15,648 nucleotides of DNA from Discostella pseudostelligera. Taxonomy: Eukaryota > Bacillariophyta > Thalassiosirophyceae > Thalassiosirales > Thalassiosiraceae. The position numbers were made by a program, and so were the translations under genes. The notes beneath the pieces were generated by a model. It saw nothing but the letters and a program-made list of their open reading frames with translations. It was not told the origin of the DNA and searched no databases. The stretch covers positions 1 through 15,648 of the forward strand of contig JALLBK010000758.1 in NCBI GenBank assembly GCA_036940085.1. The letters run 5' to 3'. Shown here piece after piece: positions 1 through 8,064 of the stretch. How positions within the stretch are numbered: position 1 is the first letter of the stretch; every line of letters starts with the position of its first letter.

Positions 1-61
1 CATTGGACGCATCATCGTCGTCGCCGACTTCGACTTCATATTCTTTGCCGTTATCATTCAT
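1..61 (-). CDS. Possible N-terminus of an acidic protein, running off the left edge
   Basis: On the minus strand an ATG at 61-59 opens a frame that stays open to the window edge. It reads MNDNGKEYEVEVGDDDDASN, an acidic composition typical of coding sequence. Another frame ending at 54 overlaps this ATG and contains MAEKHHE before its stop, so it could be a short upstream ORF or the true frame of a different exon. Only 20 codons are visible, no family can be named, and the start is a guess. Confidence 0.25.
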   Translation of the reverse strand, partial: MNDNGKEYEVEVGDDDDASN

Positions 62-608
62 GATGCTTCTCTGCCATGGACGCTAAGTGTCCTCCGCCGG
101 CACCATTGCCATTACTTCCCATTGCTACGCCAAAATAATTGTACTTGGCATGGACGCATAAGTATGGTAGGACAACTTGGCTAGTGCATTGTGAAGACGG
201 AAGGCGCCAAAACCAAAAGCCAATGTATGGCGGGCTCGTCGAGCTACGTACGACAAGTTTGGCGATATTTCTCACGAGAAAACTGTTACACGTATCGCCA
301 AAGTCACTCATTTCTCATTTCGGGCTGAAAGAGTGAAGAGTTGCGTTCGCGGGGGTTGAATGGAAGGTAAGTCGGCTTCTCCCTGGAACACTGCGATGGC
401 CGATGGCCATTTCCGGCGTTGATAGTAATTAAAAAGGAGGTAAGCTTTGGTAGAAAAACAATCAAGAACAGAAGCAAAAGAGGGTGGACATCGAGCTCCA
501 AATAATATGGTATCAACTCACAGTTGTTGCGGCGCGGAGTTGTTGTTTCTGCACTCTTCTAGTACATGGCGGTGCTGAGTTGACTGTTACAAATTATGTA
601 TCGTACTG

Positions 609-1051
609 CTATGCTGTATTCGTCAGATAAGTGGAACCATCAAGCAGAGTCATGGGCGAGTTCTTGATGGCGTTCAATGGAATAGGACGAGAACATTCAT
701 CAAATGCGAATAAGGTGAACTCCTTGCAAAATGCAGAGGACGGCAGCTTCTTACCCTTCTTACCCTTCTTCTTGTTCTAAGGAATGGTCATCGTCGACGC
801 TCGACGAAATCGTCATCCTCCACTGGACAATGATTCTAGTAGCTATCCAGCACCATTCGAGGCTATGATGGTCCAGTACCAGCTCTGTCAGTGCGCTTGG
901 CGCGCTTGCAGTTCGCCACGACATTTACCCTGGTGCCAAAACGACCGCCGTGACCACATCGTCTGCCACACACTGCTGCCACTCTAGTATTGCCAGCATT
1001 GCTAATTCCGATTAATTCCCACAGCTCGATTGAATGTAAGGACGAACTCAT
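609..1051 (-). CDS. Candidate small two-exon gene of unknown function
   Basis: On the minus strand an ATG at 1051 opens 41 codons to about 929 (ending GHGGRFGTR), where a GTAAAT donor follows. A TTCCTTAG acceptor at 777 leads into a 56-codon open frame (776-609) ending in TAG. Joining them (intron 777-928, 152 nt) keeps phase 0 and gives a protein of about 97 residues. It has a lysine/glycine stretch NKKKGKKGKK, then a mixed segment with LPSSAFCKEFTLFAFDEC. The intron length matches others in the window. Nothing in it is a domain I know. The second exon looks coding-like, with an immediate upstream in-frame TAG that fits an acceptor, but both exons are short and chance cannot be excluded. It lies 366 nt downstream of the SSF1/PPAN stop in the same orientation. 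Confidence 0.25.
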
Positions 1052-1416
1052 AACTCATCCTTGGATGATGTCACCAAGCTGCACGAAGCCAAACGGAAGC
1101 GCAATCTTTGAAGCCAGCCACGTGGAAGCACAGAAAGACTCTGAACTGAGAACCGAGAGGGAGTGGTGGGTTCTTAGAGGATAGGCGGCGTGCTATGAGG
1201 GACGAGAGGGAGTCTATGCCTATGTATGGTGGATCAATAATGGCGTGGTATTATTCGGAAGGGAAGGAATTCTGAACGACCACTGATACTACTAGGACTG
1301 GCTAAGTAGTAATACTAAAGTAATTTTCGGAACTTTTCATTAGAGGAGAAACATCTTCTCAACATCGAGCAATGCCACTCGTTCCTTCTTGTGATCAATC
1401 CATAATCATTAATGAT
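1052..1416. other. Intergenic spacer downstream of the SSF1/PPAN gene
   Basis: This stretch holds no recognisable gene or RNA. The region includes the presumed 3' UTR of the minus-strand Brix gene. I found no clear AATAAA on the minus strand here. Confidence 0.4.
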
Positions 1417-2925
1417 CTAGTCATCCTCGTCTTCTGCGTCCTCTTCTTCTTCGCTGTCTCTCTCATGATCCTCACTCCCACTGCTGTCGGATTCCTCGTC
1501 GGCATGATCTCCTTCGTCATCCCCATCATCCTCTTCTTCACTCTCACTGTCGTCCACAACATCTTCACCATCACTGATTTCGTCGTCATCGTCGTCATCT
1601 TCTGAATCATCTTCTCTATCGCCACCAACTCCACCACCCTCCCCTCGCAACTCCGCCATCGCCCTCTCCTCTCGCTCCTTCCTCCTCAATTCCCGTGCCT
1701 CCTTCTTCTCCTCCTGCACACGCTTTTTACGTGCAACATTCGCCTCCTGTTCTTCCCGACGTCGTTTCTTCAATGTCGCCTCGGCCTCCTTCCGAGCCTT
1801 CAATTCCGCCACCTCGGTGGGTGATTTGTGTACATAGGCATGATACATGACATCACCGGATGACAGACCACGTTCCACCTTGTAGAGTTTGAGGCGTAGA
1901 CGTGGACCTAATTCAATCAATTTCAATGCCGATTTGTTGTTAGAGGTAGTCGATGTCGATGAAATGCTGCTACTACTGGTCTTCATCTTCTTTCCCTTCT
2001 TTTTGGATAAAGGTAATATTACATGAGCAGTCTCATCTTCGGCTTCGGAATCGGAAATTTCTCCCGTGCTCATGATTCCACTTCCACTTCCACTTCCACC
2101 TCCTACAGTACCTCCATAATCATTGGTAATGTAATCGGCAATATCATTCAATTTCGATAGATTGGGAATTTTCGCCTCGATAAGTCGACGTACTTTTCGA
2201 TCAATTCCTACGGGTTTGGTACGGATGGCATAATGCCGTACTTCTACCTCCTCGTCTTCCAAATCATCATCGATATTGGAGTTGTTGTTCTTGTCCGATT
2301 CATCCGTTGGTGTGGACGGGTTGTCCCGACGAATAAAATTGAACAGCACCACCCTACGACATTCTCCCAACTTTACCGTACTAACATTAATAGGCGGGAA
2401 CATATTTTGGAATGTAATTCTCATCAATTTGACGTGTGGAGGCGCGGTAACATCACCAAAGTTATTGGTAACCACAATGGGAGGAGAATCGTAGGCCTTG
2501 ATGGAATCGTAGGGTCGTCGTTGTACCGAGCGTATCTGCCTACCAAGGGTGAACCGTTTGACGCGGAATGAGAGTGTGGGACCTGACGGTGAGCGACATA
2601 TACGCAGTGTAATCTTGGAGGAGTTCTGCGATAGTGCCAAGATGTGTGTAATGCCCAAACTCCCCGTGAGAGATGATGCGTAGTGTGACAATTTCAGTTT
2701 GCGATTTGAGGCATCTTCTTTGAAATTAACAGCAGTATGTGGTCTCATGAATTTGCGCATATCGGAGACTAATTCTATCAATTCAGACTCGGTTTTGCCA
2801 CGACGGATAACGAGCGATCGAGGGATTTTGAGCTCATCGTTGGAATGGAGCGCGGAGGTGATGCGAGCGTCAGTTTCGACGACGTGCGTGCGGGTCTTCT
2901 TTCTTTTACGGCCGCGGCGGGGCAT
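1417..2925 (-). CDS. SSF1: Brix-domain ribosome biogenesis protein, SSF1/Peter Pan (PPAN) type
   Basis: This intronless 502-residue protein is predicted to act in the nucleolus in assembly of the large ribosomal subunit (pre-60S), the known role of Ssf1/Ssf2 in yeast and PPAN in animals. It starts with a basic MPRRGRKRKKTRTH segment like that of Ssf1. A Brix domain follows at about residues 35-280. Diagnostic stretches are IPRSLVIRRG, LGITHILALS, GPTLSFRVKRF, the PPIVVTNNFG block, HVKLMRITFQNMFPPINV and RHYAIRTKPVGI. The later IELGPRLRLKLYKVERG block, typical of this subfamily, is at about 335-355. A highly charged Lys/Arg/Glu helix follows (about 375-425). The last 70 residues are almost purely Asp/Glu/Ser, a common nucleolar acidic tail. 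The start ATG at 2925 gives the expected N-terminus. Distinction from other Brix proteins (Rpf1, Rpf2, Imp4, Brx1) rests on these blocks and the length. Confidence 0.93.
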   Translation of the reverse strand: MPRRGRKRKKTRTHVVETDARITSALHSNDELKIPRSLVIRRGKTESELIELVSDMRKFMRPHTAVNFKEDASNRKLKLSHYASSLTGSLGITHILALSQNSSKITLRICRSPSGPTLSFRVKRFTLGRQIRSVQRRPYDSIKAYDSPPIVVTNNFGDVTAPPHVKLMRITFQNMFPPINVSTVKLGECRRVVLFNFIRRDNPSTPTDESDKNNNSNIDDDLEDEEVEVRHYAIRTKPVGIDRKVRRLIEAKIPNLSKLNDIADYITNDYGGTVGGGSGSGSGIMSTGEISDSEAEDETAHVILPLSKKKGKKMKTSSSSISSTSTTSNNKSALKLIELGPRLRLKLYKVERGLSSGDVMYHAYVHKSPTEVAELKARKEAEATLKKRRREEQEANVARKKRVQEEKKEARELRRKEREERAMAELRGEGGGVGGDREDDSEDDDDDDEISDGEDVVDDSESEEEDDGDDEGDHADEESDSSGSEDHERDSEEEEDAEDEDD

Positions 2926-3185
2926 GGTGATTGATTTTTAGGTAGAGATGGATGAGGAGGAGAAATGAAGAGTGATCGATGCTGTTGGGATCATCTATTC
3001 AACCATGCGTCGACGATGGAAGATGCTCTACCGTAGTATCTACCTAACGGGCCTCTAGAGTAGAGCCTAAACTAATAATATGCTCATGTTCAATGGTCAT
3101 CATGATGGGTGCCTTATGATGGATGGATGGCGGAGCGAGGTCGCAGCCGCCTGCCCGCCAGACAGACATATGAAAAGCAAAAATA

Positions 3186-3280
3186 ATGGCGGGAAGAAAG
3201 GTGGCGAAAATGGCGGGAAGAAGATATGGCGAAAATTTGGCGAAGAAGATATGGCGAAAATGGCGGGAAGGAAACCGCCA
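3186..3280 (+). repeat. Imperfect tandem array of TGGCGGGAAGAA / TGGCGAAAA units
   Basis: GGCGGGAA occurs at 3188-3195, 3212-3219 and 3262-3269. The related TGGCGAAAA occurs at 3202-3210, 3227-3235 and 3252-3260, with a further TTGGCGAAGAAG between. The units alternate irregularly at 13-25 nt spacing. On the minus strand the core reads TTCCCGCC, close to the eukaryotic E2F/DP site TTTCCCGC. The array therefore may be a low-complexity repeat, a regulatory cluster, or both. Confidence 0.65.
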
Positions 3281-3587
3281 TTGTGCCGCCGCCGCCGGCC
3301 GCCACCGCCACCGGGCACATGGCATTGGCATGAGGAGTATCGACTGGTATAACGATCGTCGACTACGATCACGGGTGGCAAAATCGATTCCGACGGCGAC
3401 GGCGACAGGAACGGCGGCAAGCGACAATAACTTCACAGGGGAGACGGCAGGTTGATGGCGATCACGATGAAGTGATTGTGATGGCCGTGTAGGGGGGAGA
3501 GGGGAGATCAATACGAGGAGGGAGATGCGACGGCAGTGACCATGGTCTACCATGGTGTTGCCGTGTAGGGTGTGTGGGGTGAGATTC

Positions 3588-3596
3588 GGCGGGAAA
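3588..3596 (-). promoter_or_regulatory. E2F/DP-like site TTTCCCGCC
   Basis: The plus strand reads GGCGGGAAA, which is TTTCCCGCC on the minus strand. This matches the E2F/DP consensus TTTSSCGC, known from animals and plants. It lies about 330 nt upstream of the LRR-A start and about 660 nt upstream of the SSF1/PPAN start. Function is inferred only. Confidence 0.3.
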
Positions 3597-3638
3597 GGTG
3601 ACTTTGTACTATTCTTACGTAGATTTGGGCCTCGGAAA

Positions 3639-3667
3639 GCAATTTGCCCTCCGGAGAGGCAAATTGC
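3639..3667. repeat. Perfect 10-bp inverted repeat with palindromic centre
   Basis: GCAATTTGCC at 3639-3648 is the exact reverse complement of GGCAAATTGC at 3658-3667. The 9-nt spacer contains the palindrome CTCCGGAG (3649-3656). The element sits in the spacer upstream of LRR-A. It could be a dimeric protein-binding site or a hairpin. Confidence 0.7.
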
Positions 3668-3919
3668 CGCTCGGGGCCGGGAAATTAGTTTCATTTGGAA
3701 ACTGTAGTATGGCATGGCTGGGCTGCAGATGGTGTTGTTGTCTTCCGCCGCCCGCAGGCAGCAGGTGAAGGCCCTCTAGAGGTACCACCTATCGCTATCG
3801 CTCTTCCGCCATCGACTCAATCTCAGCTCATTCGCATTAGGCTCTCAGCCGGTGGCAGTGGTTTGCCTTTCAACAACTTTTTAGAATTCTGAATTTCATG
3901 CAACATAGCGAAACAAACA

Positions 3920-5807
3920 ATGCACTATCCAGAAACCGAAAGTATTGGCTATCTACCGGCCGATATTAAAGATTACCACAGCACTGCAGAGGGTGATACA
4001 CTGCGACGGCTCTTACAAAATGATCCCGAAGTTATCTGTTTGACTGCGAATTTTGGTGTTGGTGGTGATGGTGATGGTGATGGTGGTGGTGGTGGTGGTG
4101 GTGGTGATGATGATGATGTTAGAAGAATTGCCGAAAATCGTGACTGGGCGAAAAAAGTCGGCCGTGCCATTAGCAAAAGCAATCACTTACGAGTGCTTTT
4201 TGTTGAAAATCTATCGGATGAAGAAGATGATCAACCACAACCGCCCCCGTATGGCTTGCCGTCATTTTTTATGGGGCTTGCTGAAAATAGATCCATCGAG
4301 GATTTGCATTCGGATGAATTCAATCATTCCTCCTTGAATATCTTCACAACCCTCACCCCCTTCTTTGAGCACAATAAAAACCTTCGCAGTATTAGCATGA
4401 CAATGTCTACTATGCTTAGATGGATTGAAACAAATCGACATCTCCTACAATCATTTGGGGGATACGAGTGCAGCCGATCTCATCGCTGCAGTAACATCAA
4501 TGCCTGGATTGATCTCTCTAGTGGAAATTCAATTGGGGGGCAACCTGATCGGACAGAAGGGGTGTGCGGCATTACGCAAACTATTGAGGCATCCTGCGTG
4601 CAAAATACAACTCCTTTGCCTCGAAGAAAATTCTCTTGACGATGCTTGCATTGATATCCTCTACGGTGGCTTGGTTGCCAACACTGCTATCAAGTCGATT
4701 AGGCTCGGGTGCCAACAGTTTGTGACTTCATCTGGATGGGGCGTGTTCTTTGATATCTTTTCCAATTCTGTCTGTTCAATCGAAAGGATACGAGCAAGTG
4801 ATAACGTTGTTGGTGAAGTTGGTGCTATTTCATTAGGGGTTTCTTTGGCCGTCAACAACCATCTGAAACGACTTGATCTTCATGGCATGAAAACTATCAC
4901 GCCTGGAGGATGGCGAGGATTGTCGAAGGGTTTGAGATCTCCTCATTGTCTACTATTGGTACTCAACATATCTCGGTGCTCAATTGATGACGTTGCGGCA
5001 GTTGCGATTGCATCAGCATTAGCCGAGAATACTTCACTGAAGGAGTTGGACATTTCGACCAACATAAATATTTCGTCATCGGGGTGGATTGAATGTTTTC
5101 ATTTGTTGAGCAGTTCTGAACTTCTATTCGAGGTAATTGATCTTAGCCGGAACAATATTTATGATTTAGGGGCTGCAATGCTAGCCGCCCTACTAGTCAA
5201 AACGAGCACACTTGCATCATTAACACTTGAAGGAGTATCTTCCATTTCCACCGATGGATGGCGTGAATTTGCAGAAGTATTGAAGCCTTTCTCGGCCTCA
5301 AAATTACGTTGTCTGAAGCTTGGGAGAGAACGTATTATGATTATGGACAATCATGCTGCTGTAAATGGTGATGATGTTGTTATTTGCTTTCTCGATGCTC
5401 TGACTGGCAATACCAGCTTGAAGAGTTTCTGGTTTCGTGGCTACAATTTGTCGGACAGAGGCAGAAGCGCGGTGGCTAACGCCTTATGTGACAAATCAAG
5501 CATTATTAGCACCTACTCCTCAAACCACACATTGGAAAGTTTTGGTGTCGAAAATTATCATAATAACCCAGATCTTCGTTCTTCATTGGCCATGAATTAT
5601 GGCAAAAACAAGACGGAGGTGGCTCGCAGAAAGATTCTTCTGCATCATGTTGGTGATGTAGACGCATGTGTTCGTGTCTTTGCTCACATGGCTGTCCCGG
5701 TTTTACCTACGGCTTTGTCATGGATTGGAAGTAATCGTGATGAGTATTCGATGATGTATCGGTTCCTTCTGACGATGCCATGGCTGCGCGAGTCGACATC
5801 GAAGTAA
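3920..5807 (+). CDS. LRR-A: RNI-like leucine-rich-repeat protein, frame broken once (possible pseudogene)
   Basis: The ATG at 3920 (context AAACAATG) opens a frame used to about 4420. The protein then continues in the next frame from about 4425 to the stop at 5807, about 628 residues in all. The body is a run of RNI-type repeats of the form LxxLxLxxNxIxDxGAxxLAxAL, for example LKQIDISYNHLGDTSA and LVEIQLGGNLIGQKGC. The C-terminal module has SNHTLESFG, VARRKILLHH, PVLPTALSWIG and YRFLLTMPWL; I recognise this from a large diatom LRR family of unknown function. Comparison with LRR-B shows about 17 codons reduced to 10 nt at the frame change, a loss of about 41 nt. It is therefore a deletion or an error, not an ordinary intron. 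A GGT/GAT repeat codes a Gly/Asp tract near residue 45. No signal peptide or membrane segment is seen, so the protein is probably intracellular. Confidence 0.75.
4055..4118 (+). repeat. In-frame GGT/GAT trinucleotide microsatellite
   Basis: Runs of GGT and GAT code a Gly/Asp tract in the N-terminal part of LRR-A. The equivalent place in LRR-B has ICEGEYIEGGN and no repeat, so this looks like an expansion specific to copy A. Because the unit is three bases, length changes would keep the frame. Confidence 0.85.
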
Positions 5808-6782
5808 GATGCTCCAGATTTTGTAGACGAGCATTGATTGATTTAGTCTGTGATCGCTGCAGCAGAGGCTACAACAACGAATAGTATGATAAGTATCGTC
5901 CCTGCAAAGGCGTTGGTTTGTTCTTTGATAAGTCAGAGTGTAGATGTGCTAAGCAACGTATTGATGAGAGTATTTGGCAAGCTCTTCCACTCCGAGGTAT
6001 TCTCAATGTCGGTACCGGTCAAATGCTTCGCATTAATTCCAAGTAACCACACTAGAATTAGGGATGAAATAGAACCGGTTGACTAATACAATCATGATTC
6101 TCCAATGACAAAAACGAAACTTCACTCCTATATTTTCGTCGCGATTTTCCATCAAATAGGTACGCTCGCCACCCACTGCCAACAGACAAAATTACCACAT
6201 CGCAACACCAATTAGCATCATGTTTTCGTGAATCGATAGTGTTTGAAGAATAGATCTAAAATGATTTTGGATGGATTGGGCATGCTCTGCTTTTTCTGCT
6301 GCCGCTACACTTCGTCGCCATCGTCAACTGGTCTGGTAATTATTGAGTTAATTGAGTTGAAATGTTTGATTGTCTGAATTGCAGGGAGAACAGGAGATGG
6401 ATTGTCGACGCCAATGCCACTCTTGCAGTAGTTCTCAACGTTCCCTGGTGCTGGTAGTAGAGCTTGTATCACCAAGTGGAATCATTTCTTCTTATTAGAT
6501 GGTTTAGTATTAGTGACCTCCTAAATATGGTCCAAACTCGTCTCGGAAATGGAGTCGAGACGTAAATGTGCCTTGTATAGGATTTTCCGTTGTCGTGGCG
6601 GTGGGTGTAGCCTTAGTGGCACCACAGATGTGGTGGATTCTGTAAGATGTCCATGACGCTGCGTTAGTCTCCTTGACTAGTTATGGGTTCTTGCTCGAGA
6701 GCCCGAAAAAGCAGATTGGCCTTGCCCACTGTATGCTAATTGGGTGGTGTATACAGGGGATGGTACTGTTAGTCATAGTTTA
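5808..6782. other. Spacer downstream of LRR-A
   Basis: Nearly 1 kb in which I recognise no gene. It presumably includes the LRR-A 3' UTR. A short open frame at 6261 could be extended by a 49-nt GTAATT...TTGCAG intron to a 62-residue Cys/Ser-rich peptide ending at 6498, but support is thin. A small hairpin is formed by CGTCTCG (6537-6543) and CGAGACG (6554-6560). Confidence 0.4.
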
Positions 6783-7487
6783 TTAACGAGTATTAGGCCA
6801 AGGAACGTTGACCGCCATGGAGTGAGAATTGCACTCGAGGTTGTTTGGTCGATTAGAGGTGTTGCTGTCGTTAGTTGCTTCATTAACTGTGGTTGTTGCT
6901 GTTGATGGTGGAGCTGGCGATGGCGAGGCTCCTCCCTCTAGATGGTTGCTCATGTGATGCAATACCGTATTCTCTGAATAGATCGTTGCAGTTGGGTTGA
7001 TGCCTATCTCATACAATAGTGTATCACTCTTTACATTGTTGTCCTCGTTTCCGTTGCGATCATTAAAATGTTGATGGCATTATGCCCAGGCAATGATGGT
7101 GGCGTAATCACATAGGCGAGAAAATGGTGGTAGTTGGCATCATCGGCAGCATAATGAATCGTTGCACCGACCGTGGGTAGAAGAAAGACATCCTCCTGTT
7201 GTCAATGTTGATGGCATTATTGTTCAAGATATAGTCAGTAGTGATGCTGGTGGTGGTGCCTTGGAGCAATTCCTCCAACGAGATGGGTGGTGGCAACGAC
7301 ATGGAGAGGATGGATTCCTCCGCTTCGGTGGTGTGTGGCATCGTTGGTCGATGGCCGAGTAAGTGCACATCATCATGAATGTCGATGATGGAATCTGCCA
7401 CAGCAATTATTTGACGACGTCCTGCTGTGCCGTCCCGTCTTAAATATAATGAAGCTAGGAGCCTATCGGACAGCGAGGAGAGCCATC
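6783..7487 (-). pseudogene. Ankyrin-like coding ruin in three frames
   Basis: Read on the minus strand, coding-like sequence runs through three frames in order. From about 7487 to 7190 the frame contains RQIIAVADSIIDIHDDVHLL and ILNNNAINIDNRR. From about 7200 to 7060 another contains TVGATIHYAADDANYHHFLA and GHNAIN. From about 7060 to the stop at 6783 the third contains NDRNGNEDNNVKSDTLLYEI and ENTVLHHM. ATIHYAADDAN resembles the ankyrin core TPLHxAAxxGN, and the VLHHM segment resembles a following repeat. No single ATG-initiated frame covers it, and no good splice sites join the pieces. I read it as a decayed or partial gene. Unrecognised introns or sequencing errors are the alternatives. 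Confidence 0.38.
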
Positions 7488-7612
7488 GTCATCCGCCAAT
7501 TATCTAGATGGAGAGAGATAAGATATCCATTTGGGTTTGGTTTGCTTTTTGGTTTGATCATTTTGGTTTTGGTGCTCTTGCTGTTGCTTGGTGTTTGGTT
7601 GCTGAGCTTTTT

Positions 7613-7720
7613 GGCGGGAGACTCGAATAATGGCGGGAAAAGAAAGAAGCTCGGAGTGAAGAAGTTGACTCGACTCAGCTTTTTACTTCTGTGCCTACAC
7701 GTGGCAGTGATTTGGCGGGA
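7613..7720 (-). promoter_or_regulatory. Cluster of three E2F-like GGCGGGA sites upstream of LRR-B
   Basis: GGCGGGAG (7613-7620), GGCGGGAAA (7632-7640) and GGCGGGA (7714-7720) lie about 350-450 nt before the LRR-B start. The middle one is an exact TTTCCCGCC on the minus strand. The same core is repeated upstream of the paralogue LRR-A. The match to the E2F/DP consensus is seen; any binding is inferred. Confidence 0.3.
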
Positions 7721-8064
7721 GAGTTTTGTGTATCTTCTCTCGTAGCTTTTGTACGATTCCTTCGTGAACATTCATTCATTTTAAAAATTAAAGTTCACAA
7801 CTTAAAATTCAGCCATATGTATTCTACGTTGGTTTCTGTATGTAGATTCAATACTGTTCCAATGCTCCCATCTTCAACTCACTTTATGTCGAAGGAGTTG
7901 ACCATGACCACGACCATGAGGCTGAATCCACCTACTACCCCCGCCGGACCAGGATCACGATGATGATGTCGTCGTCTACAACCCAGCCGCACACCACCCA
8001 CGACCCCTCTCTCATAGTCATAATTTTCCAAAAGTGCGGATTCTTCAGTCTCATCACAAATACA

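Larger units (their letters stand above)
2926..3919. other. Spacer between divergent SSF1/PPAN and LRR-A genes
   Basis: About 1 kb without a credible gene. It holds the TGGCGGGAA/TGGCGAAAA repeat array, an isolated GGCGGGAAA at 3588-3596, a doubled CCATGG (3541-3556) and a strong inverted repeat at 3639-3667. Several long frames cross it on both strands, the longest 223 codons, but their translations follow the repeat array and show no family features. It probably carries promoters for both flanking genes. Confidence 0.6.

Noticed and set aside
1395..1637. Open frames on both strands over the end of the SSF1/PPAN gene
   Set aside because: They are shadows of the acidic GAT/GAA/GAC tail; the antisense reads as hydrophobic or Met/Thr-rich low complexity.
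3044..3715. Minus-strand open frame of 223 codons and overlapping plus-strand frames
   Set aside because: The translation follows the GGCGGGAA repeat array (recurring RHFRHIF-like pieces) and Arg/Pro-rich low complexity, with no family features. Open frames occur on both strands of the same repeat, as expected of stop-poor repeats.
4389..4419. A 31-nt GT...AG segment that could rejoin the LRR-A frame as a tiny intron
   Set aside because: It is far shorter than the 100-172 nt introns here, and it would remove a conserved LRR strand. The missing 41 nt relative to LRR-B explains the shift better.
6261..6498. Possible 62-residue peptide from two frames joined by a 49-nt intron
   Set aside because: The intron would be much shorter than others in the window and the peptide shows no known pattern; chance is likely.
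7449..7745. Plus-strand 98-codon frame with a very hydrophobic segment
   Set aside because: The hydrophobic run comes from a GGTTTTGGT-type T/G-rich stretch, and the frame overlaps the antisense ankyrin-like remains. There is no other support for a membrane protein.
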